The notes: generated from the letters alone by a model not told the origin. A stretch of 64,000 nucleotides of DNA from an uncultured Clostridia bacterium (GCA_946187325.1 CAMHQC010000002.1:1-64000); one strand, 5' to 3'. Numbered from the stretch's first letter, positions 43,236 to 51,751 are shown. Numbers and translations: made by a program.

Positions 43236-43532
43236 ATGGAGATTAAAGTAATCGGCGGCGAATTATCCAAGAAAGAAATCGACGCGTATGTAATGCAGAT
43301 TAAGGAGGCTAATCCCGATAAGGAGTTTAAGACCTTCGAGTTCACTGTAGACGGCGAGTATGTAGACGTTAACTACACTTATGATACGGTTCCCTTCGAG
43401 AGAATCAGAAGAATCACAGGTTACCTCGTTGGTACTCTTGACCGTTTCAACGACGCTAAGCGCGCTGAGGTTGAGGACAGAGTAAAGCACGGACTTAATT
43501 CCTGCTCATGCTCGCTCGAGGATATCGCTTGA
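43236..43532 (+). CDS. Stand-alone protein resembling the C-terminal end of anaerobic ribonucleotide reductase (NrdD)
   Basis: The 98-residue product ends with RIRRITGYLVGTLDRFNDAK and EVEDRVKHGLN. From memory this parallels the last ~35 residues of NrdD (RRVCGYLG..., FN.GK..EV..RVKH), the region with the radical glycine. Here the glycine context reads GYLVG instead of GYLG, so the radical site may be shifted or lost. The first ~55 residues (MEIKVIGGELSKKEIDAYVMQI, DGEYVDVNYTYDTVPF) are not the large catalytic barrel. The C-terminus has a CSC pair. ATG 43236 follows GAAAGGAAGG; the ORF track's TTG at 43218 overlaps that site. Single-gene unit. It may be a radical-domain spare part, a regulator, or something unrelated. 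Confidence 0.65.
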   Translation: MEIKVIGGELSKKEIDAYVMQIKEANPDKEFKTFEFTVDGEYVDVNYTYDTVPFERIRRITGYLVGTLDRFNDAKRAEVEDRVKHGLNSCSCSLEDIA

Positions 43533-43549
43533 AGTTAAAGTAAAGTATT

Positions 43550-43577
43550 AAAGCTCGGATATTTATCCGGGCTTTTT
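43550..43577 (+). terminator. Terminator of the NrdD-like gene
   Basis: AAAGCTCGGAT, loop ATTT, ATCCGGGCTTTTT. Confidence 0.88.
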
Positions 43578-43691
43578 GTTTTAATGAAAACTATGACGTA
43601 CCTAGAATGTGTATTTAAAATTACAATGTCGTAATTTTTCGTTTTAAGGCTGAATTTGTGTTATACTGAAACTGTATAGGAGGAATGCTGT

Positions 43692-45344
43692 ATGAAAAAA
43701 TGTAAGAAAAGCGGAACTGAAAATCATCCCGACGAGATTTTCTGCACAAATTGCGGAGAGAATCTTATGCGTAAGGAGTATCTAGATCCCGAAAATTCCG
43801 AAAAAGCCGAAGCTTCGGTACAGAAAGTCGAACAGAAAGCCGCGGTTAATATTCAAAACGGCGAAGATAATTCTACAAAAGAATTATCTGATGATACTAA
43901 GAAAAAGAAAAGTAAAAAACCGCTGATTATCGTACTCATCGTTTTAGGTGTTTTAATCGTAGCGGGAGCGTGTGCGGCCGCTTACTTCTTATTCTTTAAA
44001 ACTCCCGATAAACCCACTAACAGCGAGATTATAAAAGCCTTAAACGCCGATAAATCCGTCAGCGATGTTAAGGTAGGGGAGAACAATTATAAATTTACGG
44101 TTAAACAGCTCGATAATATTAAGGATAACTTAACCCGCGATTTATTTACCTGCAATTTAACCGTAACCCGCGAGTGCGATGTTTACGGAATATCTCCCGT
44201 AGATTATACCGTAACCTTTAAAAAGAACGGTTCCGAGTTTAAATACGACAATGCGAAAACCGATGTTAAAAAGCTTTCTTTCTATGCAGTAAGCGGTGTA
44301 GAGCAGAAAACCGCCGACGATAAGGTTCATACCTATTATAAGGAAGCTGAGTTTAAACAGCGCGATACAAAGCTCGATCAAAACGTTGACCGCCTTTATT
44401 ATACCGTTAATAATAAGGAATACGACGGAATAGTTGTTATCCGTTATGATTTTTCTAAGGAAAAAGGCTGGGTGTTTAAAAAATTCAGCGATAAAAAGCT
44501 CGAGTTTAAGAAAGGCGTTACCCATAAGGAAAAAGGTCTTTTATCTAACTCCGCTGTAAATAATATTCTGTTTTTAGGTGTAGACAGCGACACAGGCGTC
44601 GGTCGTTCGGACTGTATGATGCTTATTTCTGTTGACTCTAACACAGGTACAATTAAGCAGACTTCCTTTATGCGTGATAACTGGTTTGAAATCCCGGGTC
44701 ACGGTCAGAATAAAGTTAACGCCGCTTTCGCGTTGGGCGGCCCCGAGCTCACTATGAAAACAATCGAGAATACGTTTAGCGTCAAGATTGATAACTATGT
44801 GTGCGTTAGCTTTACGACATTTAAGGCGGTTATAAACGCCCTCGGCGGTGTGGATGTAAATATCACATCCGATGAAGCGGGCTATATAAACTGGCAGATT
44901 AACAAAAACGGTCAGGCGGGTTCGATTGGGCTCGTCAGTACCAAGGGCGGAGTAACACACCTAAACGGACAGCAGGCGTTATGGTTGTGCCGTGACCGAG
45001 GCGGAAACGGCTTTAGCGGTAACGATTTTACCCGCTCGGCTCGTCAGCGCAGAGTTATCAGAAGTCTTGTTAAAACATATAAAAACCTCACCCCCGCAAA
45101 GGTTCTTAAAACTATAAAGACGCTTAGAAATAACGTTAAAACCGATCTCTCGGGTTCGGACTTTAAATGGTACGCGGCTCATTCTCCTAAGTTCTTCGGC
45201 TATAAATTCAAGGAACGCGGAGTGCCGGGCGACGGCGAATGGCAGTCGGGAACTTCCTCGGGCGGCGCGTGGATAATTCAGCTCAACGATTTTAATAAAT
45301 TAAAGAGCGACGTTCAGCATTTTATCTACGAAGACTTAAAATAA
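43692..45344 (+). CDS. LCP-family cell-wall ligase with zinc-ribbon-like N-terminus
   Basis: The 550-residue protein starts with a cytoplasmic ribbon (CKKSGTENHPDEIFCTNCGENL). The first knuckle reads CKKS instead of CxxC, so one zinc ligand is missing. A charged linker leads to one membrane helix (PLIIVLIVLGVLIVAGACAAAYFLFF), an external beta-rich domain (about residues 115-285), and the LytR-CpsA-Psr domain (NILFLGVDSDTGVGRSDCMMLISV, RDNWFEIPGHGQNKVNAAFALGG, DNYVCVSFTTFKAVINALGGVDV, RSARQRRVI). LCP enzymes attach teichoic acid or other polymers to peptidoglycan. Single gene with a terminator. Confidence 0.88.
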   Translation: MKKCKKSGTENHPDEIFCTNCGENLMRKEYLDPENSEKAEASVQKVEQKAAVNIQNGEDNSTKELSDDTKKKKSKKPLIIVLIVLGVLIVAGACAAAYFLFFKTPDKPTNSEIIKALNADKSVSDVKVGENNYKFTVKQLDNIKDNLTRDLFTCNLTVTRECDVYGISPVDYTVTFKKNGSEFKYDNAKTDVKKLSFYAVSGVEQKTADDKVHTYYKEAEFKQRDTKLDQNVDRLYYTVNNKEYDGIVVIRYDFSKEKGWVFKKFSDKKLEFKKGVTHKEKGLLSNSAVNNILFLGVDSDTGVGRSDCMMLISVDSNTGTIKQTSFMRDNWFEIPGHGQNKVNAAFALGGPELTMKTIENTFSVKIDNYVCVSFTTFKAVINALGGVDVNITSDEAGYINWQINKNGQAGSIGLVSTKGGVTHLNGQQALWLCRDRGGNGFSGNDFTRSARQRRVIRSLVKTYKNLTPAKVLKTIKTLRNNVKTDLSGSDFKWYAAHSPKFFGYKFKERGVPGDGEWQSGTSSGGAWIIQLNDFNKLKSDVQHFIYEDLK

Positions 45345-45363
45345 TAATTTATAATAATACTAA

Positions 45364-45393
45364 AAGACCGGCTCAATAAACTGAGTCGGTCTT
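45364..45393 (+). terminator. LCP gene terminator, copy 1
   Basis: AAGACCGGCTCA, loop, TGAGTCGGTCTT. The surrounding 46 bases (45365-45410) recur at 46028-46073. Confidence 0.8.
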
Positions 45394-45442
45394 AGTTGTA
45401 GGTAATGTAGCCGAGTTATTTTTGAAATTTAACATTCGAGCC

Positions 45443-45721
45443 TAGGGTAACAGAAGTAATCTGAACCTCGGTTTTGTCGGACAGATTTCCGCCTACCCTT
45501 TGTTAAAATGCTCGGAAACCCGTCAGGGTTTCCTGTGCTTTTGCCGCGGCTAGACGAAAATCTGCCTCGGCAAAACTCCTTTGGACTTTAAACGGTTGAA
45601 ATTTTAGGCGATTTGCGGTGCGGAGAATGTTAGCAGGCTGGCGCCTGCTGACGTTCGACAAGCCGTAAAGAGTCAAAATCACTCCGTTTAAAGCGTGGTT
45701 CGGATTGCTTCTGTTACCCTA
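45443..45721. mobile_element. MITE-like palindromic element, copy 2 (279 bp)
   Basis: Same ends and interior as 33538-33717, including TAGGGTAACAGAAGTAATC and GATTGCTTCTGTTACCCTA. An extra ~99 bases lie between the left arm and the CAAAACTCC core, bounded by CCTCGG on both sides, so either this copy gained an insert or the first lost one. The insert contains its own short hairpin (GGAAACCCGTCAGGGTTTCC). Confidence 0.85.
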
Positions 45722-45975
45722 ATATAAAATGAACAGTTATGAACAGTTAAATTTTTTTATCTGTTCATAAAAAAGTCAGTATTTATCAGGCTTTATAGTA
45801 CATTTGAACAGATGAACAGTAAATATATATATATTATAATTTTTATAATAAAATATATATTTTTATTTTTTAAATTAATATTATATATAGCTGAACACAT
45901 CCATCTGTAACAGAAGGCAGTTTTCAGCGGTTACTTACCTCAACATAGCAGGGGATTGGGATGGCGGTGAGAATT
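45722..45975. other. AT-rich intergenic block, no gene
   Basis: The stretch holds repeated GAACAGTTATGAACAGTT and a related ATGAACAGTAAAT, a long ATATAT tract, and no usable open frame on either strand. It looks like decayed or repeat-derived sequence. Confidence 0.6.
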
Positions 45976-46073
45976 AAAAAACTATGTTTGAGAAGCCGAG
46001 TCAAAAAAGAACTTTTTCTACAGTCAGAGACCGGCTCAATAAACAGAGTCGGTCTTAGTTGTAGGTAATGTAG
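45976..46073. repeat. Empty form of the repeat module plus second terminator copy
   Basis: AAAAACTATGTTTGAGAAG is joined directly to CCGAGTCAAAAAAGAAC...CTACAGTCAGA (45976-46028), equal to the module at 34740-34995 minus its 214-bp insert. It abuts a second copy of the LCP terminator region (46028-46073) that differs from 45365-45410 by one base. Confidence 0.85.
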
Positions 46074-46118
46074 TTAGCTATTCTCGAAATGTGACATTAG
46101 TTATATTTCAATAATGAA

Positions 46119-46682
46119 TTACAGGTATAATATATAAAACGCGCCGCTGAACACGGATAATAGAATTGAAGTAATTATCTTAAATCTTTTCGATACTTTA
46201 GCCTTTCTCATTACAAAAAAGTATATTAAACAGAAAAATCCGAAAGTGATAAATGCACATAATATCATAAATATTATGTCCGTAATAGTTAATCCGGTGT
46301 TAAGGACAAAGTATAAGCTTTCGTGAATATCAATAGAGAACAATTTGGTTTTATTCATATTATATTCATAATAATAAAAAAACAAACTGATACATAAGAA
46401 AACTAAACCTTTTAACATCTCAACACAAAAGCCAAACCCGGTATATAAACCAACCATAGTAAAAATTCTTTTGCATTTTAATTCGTTTTTTGATAATGCT
46501 TTGGCTATAAATAATACCGTAAGTCCTAATATAAGATGCCATAATACTATTATCAGCCACGACATAGGGAGAAATAGAACTTCAAGATAGTCATTTAAAT
46601 AATTATCATGTATCAATAAAAACACCTGCTTTATGTACAAAGTTTTTAATATGAATTTGTGGGATTTCACCTTGATAAACAA
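46119..46682 (-). CDS. Polytopic membrane protein, unknown function
   Basis: The predicted protein has about five membrane segments (SWLIIVLWHLILGLTVLFIAKAL, MVGLYTGFGFCVEMLKGLVFLCISLFFYY, LTITDIIFMILCAFITFGFFCLIYFFV, FKIITSILLSVFSGAFYILYL). I recognise no family. The start is uncertain: the ORF track's TTG at 46682 has no good binding site, and an internal TTG after AGCAGGTG or the ATG at 46562 (MSWLIIV) are possible. It is more AT-rich than its neighbours and lies next to the repeat block, so recent gain is possible. Confidence 0.5.
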   Translation of the reverse strand: MFIKVKSHKFILKTLYIKQVFLLIHDNYLNDYLEVLFLPMSWLIIVLWHLILGLTVLFIAKALSKNELKCKRIFTMVGLYTGFGFCVEMLKGLVFLCISLFFYYYEYNMNKTKLFSIDIHESLYFVLNTGLTITDIIFMILCAFITFGFFCLIYFFVMRKAKVSKRFKIITSILLSVFSGAFYILYL

Positions 46683-46685
46683 TAT

Positions 46686-46707
46686 GAGCAGCTCATCTGA
46701 GCTGCTC
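46686..46707. terminator. Hairpin between the two small genes
   Basis: GAGCAGCTC, loop ATCT, GAGCTGCTC; T-rich on both sides. Probably ends the gene at 46715 on the minus strand. Confidence 0.65.
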
Positions 46708-46714
46708 TAAATTT

Positions 46715-47275
46715 TTACTTGTTATTTTTAATTAATTCTTCGATTAATTTATTCTCTTTAGCGTGTTTACCGTGATCGCCGGGAGTTCTGAGAGTTATGC
46801 CGTAAGTTCTCGCCTGTTTAGCGTAGTCCTTAATAAGATGCTTTTTAATAATTTTTTTCTTGCTAAAGGTTTCGTACTTTTCTACGATAAGCTGTTTGAT
46901 ACCCTTGGCATCGACCATTCTCGCGCCTGTAGCGGAAATACATACGAAGTATTTGCCCTTGTCGGTAGTTACCGTAGCGTAAGCCCTGTAGGTGCTGTCG
47001 GTTTCGTGATAAACGTCTAAGTCGTCTATCGAGGTTGATTTACCCTCGTAAAACTCGTTGAGCTCGTTTACTTGATTATTAAAGGTGAAGATGTATTTCT
47101 TAGCTTCGGGAAGGAATAAATCATTCAAGCCTTCGCCTGAGTTATCGAGCGACTTTACCGTATCGTAAAAAAGCTTTTCGATATTCGAGCTGTTATTTCC
47201 GTAAGATACCGCTAAAGAAACTATTATCGCGAGTACAACGCATACAGCAATTATCGCGGTAAGTACCTTATTCAT
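46715..47275 (-). CDS. Membrane-anchored extracytoplasmic protein, unknown function
   Basis: The 186-residue product has one N-terminal membrane helix (VLTAIIAVCVVLAIIVSLAVSYG) that serves as anchor or signal. A soluble domain follows (IEKLFYDTVKSLDNSGEGLNDLF, YRAYATVTTDKGKYFVCISATGARM) and a lysine-rich tail. The middle resembles small NTF2-like or DUF5104-like lipoproteins in outline only. No lipobox is present. GAGAGGAAATG lies upstream of the start. Confidence 0.6.
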   Translation of the reverse strand: MNKVLTAIIAVCVVLAIIVSLAVSYGNNSSNIEKLFYDTVKSLDNSGEGLNDLFLPEAKKYIFTFNNQVNELNEFYEGKSTSIDDLDVYHETDSTYRAYATVTTDKGKYFVCISATGARMVDAKGIKQLIVEKYETFSKKKIIKKHLIKDYAKQARTYGITLRTPGDHGKHAKENKLIEELIKNNK

Positions 47276-47347
47276 ACTAAATCATTTCCTCTCAAATTAG
47301 AAATTTGCCTTATTTATTATATAACTTAGTAAAAATTTGTCAATACC

Positions 47348-49015
47348 TTATTTTCTGAGAAGTAATCCCTGAGCCAAGTCCTCTTTAGCTTGAGCTTTTA
47401 CCTTAAAGTGCTGTTTTTTACCTGTAGCGGTTCTCGGAACATCGTCCACAAGTCTGAAATATCTCGGTACTTGGTATTTAGATAGGTTAGGGGAGTTCTT
47501 ACAGTAATCTAAAATCTCAGCCACTGTAACGTCCTTATCCTCGGGAATAATATAAGCGACTACCGCTTCGCCTCGTGTTTTATCGGGAACCGAGGTTACT
47601 ATACATTCCTTAACCTTGTCGAACATATTTATAGCTTCTTCAATACGCGCGGGGTAGATATTTTCGCCCTTACTGATAATCATATCGTCCTTGCGTCCCG
47701 CAACGGTTACGAAATTGTTTTTGTCCCAGGTTCCGATATCGCCTGTGTACATCCAGCCCTTGTAGAACTTTTCTTTAGTAACCTTCTCGTTGTTTACATA
47801 ACAGTAGGTGGTCTTAGCCGGACATTTTATAATAATCTCGCCCTCAGCGGTGTTGTCGGTTTCTACTAACTCGTCGGGCTCGGCTTTTCTGTCCTCGTAA
47901 ACCTTTACGATTCTAACCTCGTCGTCGGTACAGCTTTTGCCGGCGGTTCCTGACATTTCGGGTAAATCCTGAGGTCTTAAAAATGTGTTCCAGAATGATT
48001 CCGTAGTGCCGTAGCCGTTGAAGATGTTCGGCGTAAGCACTTCCTGGAAACGAATACAATCCTGCTTCTCAAGCGGACTTCCCATTGTTATAATGCCTTT
48101 AAGCGAGCTTATATCCTTGGGGTGCTTTTCCTGACGGGTAGCGAGCAGTCCGAGTACGGACGGAACGCCGATAAGGAAAGTAACCTTGTGTTTCTGAACG
48201 TAGTCGAGAGTAGTTTTCGGGTGGAAATCTCTCATAATAACGAGCTGAGCTCCCGCGTAAAGCGTCGGCGTAATACCGCCCGAGTGAATACCGCCTCTGT
48301 GGAACCAAGGAGTCATATTCATTGTTTTGTCGTACGGAGAAAGCGGAAAGTGCATCATTACATCGTGAGCCGAAAGAACCTCGTTGATGTTGTTGAGCGG
48401 AACGCCCTTGGGAGTACCCGTAGTACCCGAGGTCTGAAGTCTTAAAACCTCGTCGTAAATATGAGGCTTAAAGTCAATCGGAGGATCGTTCTCGCTTTGT
48501 GAGTTAACGTAGTCCTCGTATTTAATATGTCCCTCGGGGGCTTGGTCGTATTTCTTTAAGTAATCCGCCATAATCACAATTTCGGGTTTGTGTTTTGCGA
48601 GCTCTAATGCCTTAACAGCGGTTTTAGTGATAGCGCTGTCGTAAACATATACCTTGGGCTTGTTGTGGTCGATAATCTCGGCAGTTTCCCCGGGAGAAAG
48701 GTTGAAGTTAGCGGGGTTAGAGATGGCGCCGAGCTTCTGCGGAGCAATATGGCAGAATATAAAGTAAGGCGAGTTGTAAAGCTGATAGAAAACTATATCG
48801 CTCTTTTTAACGCCGTCCTTTTTCATAGCGTTAGCGAACTTGTTACACTCGGCGTTAAGCTCCTTATAGCTCCATTTGTTTTGAGTAAGCGGATCAAAAA
48901 CCGCGGTTTTATCAGAAAATCTGAGTACATTTCTTAAAAAGCCGTTGAGCCAGGTGTATTCTGATTCAAATGTTTCTTTGAACATTGTGATGTCGTATGT
49001 AAAGTTGTTATCCAT
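47348..49015 (-). CDS. AMP-forming acyl-CoA ligase
   Basis: The 555-residue ANL-superfamily enzyme activates a carboxylic acid as acyl-AMP and then thioester. Motifs: LQTSGTTGTPKGVPL (P-loop), FNGYGTTESFWNTF, GWMYTGDIGTWDKNNFVTVAGRKDDMIISKGENIYPARIEEAI, and the catalytic lysine in PRTATGKKQHFK. Fatty or aryl acid is likely. It lies 24 bases downstream of fabF on the same strand, so the two are co-transcribed. Confidence 0.9.
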   Translation of the reverse strand: MDNNFTYDITMFKETFESEYTWLNGFLRNVLRFSDKTAVFDPLTQNKWSYKELNAECNKFANAMKKDGVKKSDIVFYQLYNSPYFIFCHIAPQKLGAISNPANFNLSPGETAEIIDHNKPKVYVYDSAITKTAVKALELAKHKPEIVIMADYLKKYDQAPEGHIKYEDYVNSQSENDPPIDFKPHIYDEVLRLQTSGTTGTPKGVPLNNINEVLSAHDVMMHFPLSPYDKTMNMTPWFHRGGIHSGGITPTLYAGAQLVIMRDFHPKTTLDYVQKHKVTFLIGVPSVLGLLATRQEKHPKDISSLKGIITMGSPLEKQDCIRFQEVLTPNIFNGYGTTESFWNTFLRPQDLPEMSGTAGKSCTDDEVRIVKVYEDRKAEPDELVETDNTAEGEIIIKCPAKTTYCYVNNEKVTKEKFYKGWMYTGDIGTWDKNNFVTVAGRKDDMIISKGENIYPARIEEAINMFDKVKECIVTSVPDKTRGEAVVAYIIPEDKDVTVAEILDYCKNSPNLSKYQVPRYFRLVDDVPRTATGKKQHFKVKAQAKEDLAQGLLLRK

Positions 49016-49039
49016 AATTACTCCTTTGTTTAAGAGAAT

Positions 49040-50263
49040 TTATCCCTCGTACTTGCCGACGATAACGCTCGAGTTCTGACCGCCGAAGCCGAAGGCGTTG
49101 GACATAGCGTATTTAATATCAGCCTTTCTTGCTTCGTTGGCGATAAAGTCGATATCGCAGTCGGGGATAGGGTTGTCTAAATTAATTGTCGGGGGAAGTA
49201 TTCCTGTTTCAATCGCTTTAATACAGGAGATTACCTCCGTGATACCGCCCGCGCCCATCATATGACCTGTAGAGCCCTTGGTTGAGCTTACGAGCGGAGT
49301 TTTATCTTTAAATACTTCCATTACGGCGTGAGTTTCAACCTCGTCGCCCTTGGGGGTGGAAGTTCCGTGAGCGTTAATATATCCGATATCCTCGGGCTTA
49401 AGTCCGCCTTCTTCTAACGCCTGACGCATACAAGCGATAGCGCCCTTTCCCTCGGGATGAGGCGCTGTTACGTGGTAAGCGTCCGAGGTGTTGCCGCAAG
49501 CTATAAGCTCGCCTAAAATCTTAGCTCCTCTGGCTTTAGCGTGTTCCTCGGTTTCGAGTACGAGCGCGCCGCCGCCTTCGCCGATTACAAATCCGTCTCT
49601 CGCTTCGTCAAACGGACGTGAGGCTTTCTGAGGATTGTCGTTGTTACGGGAAAGAGCCTTAGCGTTTGCGAGACTGTAAATAAAAATCGGACAGTGAGCC
49701 GACTCCGCTCCAACCGCGAGCATAACGTCAGCCTTGCCTGCTTTTAAAAGCATAGAGGCCTGATAAATGGCGTCGCCGCCTGACGAACAAGCCGTTGATA
49801 CGGTAAAGCTCGGGCCCTGGATATTGTGGGCGATGGCGATGTTAGCCGCCGCGATATTGCCGAGAATTTTCGGAATAAATCTCGGACCGACTTTCTTATG
49901 GGAAGCTCCCGTTAAAGCCTCCTGGGTAAACGCGATAGTTGAAATACCGCTCATAGCGGTTCCCATAATAATACCTGTTCTGGCGGGCTCAATCTCAAGC
50001 TCGGACTGTTTAAGCGCTTCCTCAGCCGCTATATAAGCGTACTGCATAAAAGCGTCGGTTTTTCTGACAACGTCCTTGGGAAGATAATCCGCGGGGTTAA
50101 AGTCCTTAACCTCGCCCGCGATCTGTACCGCCAGTTCGCTCGTATCGAAGCTCTGGATTTTATCTATACCCGATTTACCCTCGATTAAACTGTTATAAAA
50201 ATTATCTACGCCGATTCCTACGGGAGTAATCGCTCCCATACCCGTGATAACTATTTTACCCAT
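49040..50263 (-). CDS. fabF: Beta-ketoacyl-ACP synthase II (FabF-type)
   Basis: The 407-residue condensing enzyme carries the Cys-His-His triad in VSTACSSGGDAI, NAHGTSTPKGDEVET and TKGSTGHMMGAGG, and the C-terminal NAFGFGGQNSSVIV. It elongates acyl-ACP with malonyl-ACP. No acpP, fabD, fabG or fabZ gene is adjacent, so this copy may serve a specialised acyl product with the downstream ligase. AGGAGGCAG precedes the start. It is divergent from a LysR regulator. Confidence 0.93.
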   Translation of the reverse strand: MGKIVITGMGAITPVGIGVDNFYNSLIEGKSGIDKIQSFDTSELAVQIAGEVKDFNPADYLPKDVVRKTDAFMQYAYIAAEEALKQSELEIEPARTGIIMGTAMSGISTIAFTQEALTGASHKKVGPRFIPKILGNIAAANIAIAHNIQGPSFTVSTACSSGGDAIYQASMLLKAGKADVMLAVGAESAHCPIFIYSLANAKALSRNNDNPQKASRPFDEARDGFVIGEGGGALVLETEEHAKARGAKILGELIACGNTSDAYHVTAPHPEGKGAIACMRQALEEGGLKPEDIGYINAHGTSTPKGDEVETHAVMEVFKDKTPLVSSTKGSTGHMMGAGGITEVISCIKAIETGILPPTINLDNPIPDCDIDFIANEARKADIKYAMSNAFGFGGQNSSVIVGKYEG

Positions 50264-50316
50264 AATCTGCCTCCTGCTAATTATTTGTATTTTGCATATT
50301 CTTATGCTATAATTGA

Positions 50317-50322
50317 ATTATA
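50317..50322 (-). promoter_or_regulatory. Candidate -10 box of the fabF promoter; palindrome nearby
   Basis: Minus strand TATAAT without a good -35 box, as expected for an activated promoter next to a LysR gene. GCATATTCTTATGC (50294-50307) lies between it and the gene and is a candidate regulator site. Confidence 0.45.
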
Positions 50323-50412
50323 ACAAAATTTACCTGTTAATTCTACTTTTTTTTAATGCAAAAAACCGCTTGTAAACTGCTGTTCTATTCAGTTTAAGCA
50401 TAAGGAGATACC

Positions 50413-51321
50413 ATGGATCATATTCAGCTAAAGTGCTTTATTTCGGTGGCGAGAACTTTAAGCTTCTCGGAAGCCGCCCGCAGAAATTACGTCAGCCAGT
50501 CAACCGTGAGCCGATATATCAAAGATCTCGAAAAAGAGTTCGGGGTAAAGCTTTTCGAGCGGACCAGACGAGATGTCGCGCTTACTAACGAGGGCAAGCT
50601 TATTTTGCCTTACGCCCAGGAGATTATCGACACTCTGAATAAGGCTGTATCAGCGGTAAGCCGTCTCCATAACGGAAGCGGCGGAAGACTCAGGCTCGCC
50701 TATGACTGCACCTCGATTGATTATCCGACAAAGTGTCTCAGAAGCTTTACAAAAAGATATCCTGATATCGCGGTCGAGATGGTTAAGCTGTCGGGTTCGG
50801 AAATCGAGTCCGAGATGAACTCGGGCGATTATGATTTTTATTTTATGCTCAGGGATATGCTCCCCGATAACGATAATATCGACAGCATTATTACCCATAA
50901 GGACACGCTTAATCTCCTTCTTCCGAAAAACTACAAGCTCAGCGGTAAGGAGGTTAACGGTATCAACCTTAAAAACCAGCGGTTCGCCTTATTGTCCGAG
51001 TTCGAAAGCCCTATACTCTATATGGAAATTATGGATATTTTCCGTACTTTCCATTTCGCTCCCGATTCGATAATAGAGTTTAGCGACGTACGCTCGGTCT
51101 ATATGGCTGTAGCAGCGGGAATGGGTGTTTCGGTGTTGCCGAAAGGCTTAATTGACAATTGCGGTATTCCCGATGTAAAAGGGCTTGATTTCAGCGGAAT
51201 TGAAACCGATTTAACCTATGTGCTCGCGTGGCGCAGAAATAACTCCAATCCCGCCGCCCATCTTTTCTTGGATACGGTTAACCGCGAGAACGTCGAGGAC
51301 GACGAGGAGTACGTTATTTAG
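50413..51321 (+). CDS. LysR-family transcriptional regulator
   Basis: The 302-residue regulator has an N-terminal winged helix (LSFSEAARRNYVSQSTVSRYIKDLEKEFGVKLFERT) and a periplasmic-binding-like effector domain. It is transcribed away from fabF and converges on a thioesterase gene; LysR proteins typically control the divergent gene, so it likely regulates fabF and the acyl-CoA ligase in response to a lipid or acyl-CoA signal. AGGAG precedes the ATG. Confidence 0.92.
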   Translation: MDHIQLKCFISVARTLSFSEAARRNYVSQSTVSRYIKDLEKEFGVKLFERTRRDVALTNEGKLILPYAQEIIDTLNKAVSAVSRLHNGSGGRLRLAYDCTSIDYPTKCLRSFTKRYPDIAVEMVKLSGSEIESEMNSGDYDFYFMLRDMLPDNDNIDSIITHKDTLNLLLPKNYKLSGKEVNGINLKNQRFALLSEFESPILYMEIMDIFRTFHFAPDSIIEFSDVRSVYMAVAAGMGVSVLPKGLIDNCGIPDVKGLDFSGIETDLTYVLAWRRNNSNPAAHLFLDTVNRENVEDDEEYVI

Positions 51322-51322
51322 C

Positions 51323-51751
51323 TCAGGATTTTACGAGCGAAATAAGCTTTTTGTGTTCCTCGGGGAAATCCTTTCTGAACGAGAGATAGGGGAGATACTG
51401 TTCATTTCCGTTTTCCTTAGCGAAAAAGTGCGAGCTTTCGCCTGTGTAACACAGCGCTTCGGTATCTTCGTTATAAATTTTGTAAGCGAACGTCATCTTA
51501 ATTCCCTTATACTCCTTGAGTTCAACCTCTACCCTGAACGGATCGTCGAACCTCAGATAATCGAGAAAGTTTTCACAGGCGCTCGCCGCGGGGATAATAC
51601 ATCCTCGGCTTTCGAGCTGTTTGTAGTCCATAATGTTTTCGTTACACCACTGAAGTCTCGCTTCTTCTATTATCTTTAGATAGTTAGAGTGATGAACTAC
51701 TCCCATTCGGTCGGTTTCGTAGTATTTAACGCGTCGTTTGTAAGAGAACAT
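51323..51751 (-). CDS. Hotdog-fold acyl-CoA/acyl-ACP thioesterase
   Basis: The 142-residue protein has the YbgC/4-hydroxybenzoyl-CoA thioesterase pattern: VKYYETDRMGVVHHSNYLKIIEEARLQW, with the catalytic aspartate in ETDRMG. I chose ATG 51751 because AAGGAG precedes it; the ORF track's start lies 30 bases upstream. It ends 2 bases from the convergent LysR gene. It could release acyl chains made or activated by FabF and the ligase. Confidence 0.88.
   Translation of the reverse strand: MFSYKRRVKYYETDRMGVVHHSNYLKIIEEARLQWCNENIMDYKQLESRGCIIPAASACENFLDYLRFDDPFRVEVELKEYKGIKMTFAYKIYNEDTEALCYTGESSHFFAKENGNEQYLPYLSFRKDFPEEHKKLISLVKS

Noticed and set aside
45722-45975. Origin-like AT-rich region with GAACAGTTATGAACAG repeats
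   Set aside because: No DnaA boxes in a recognisable cluster and no replication gene nearby; AT-richness alone is not enough.
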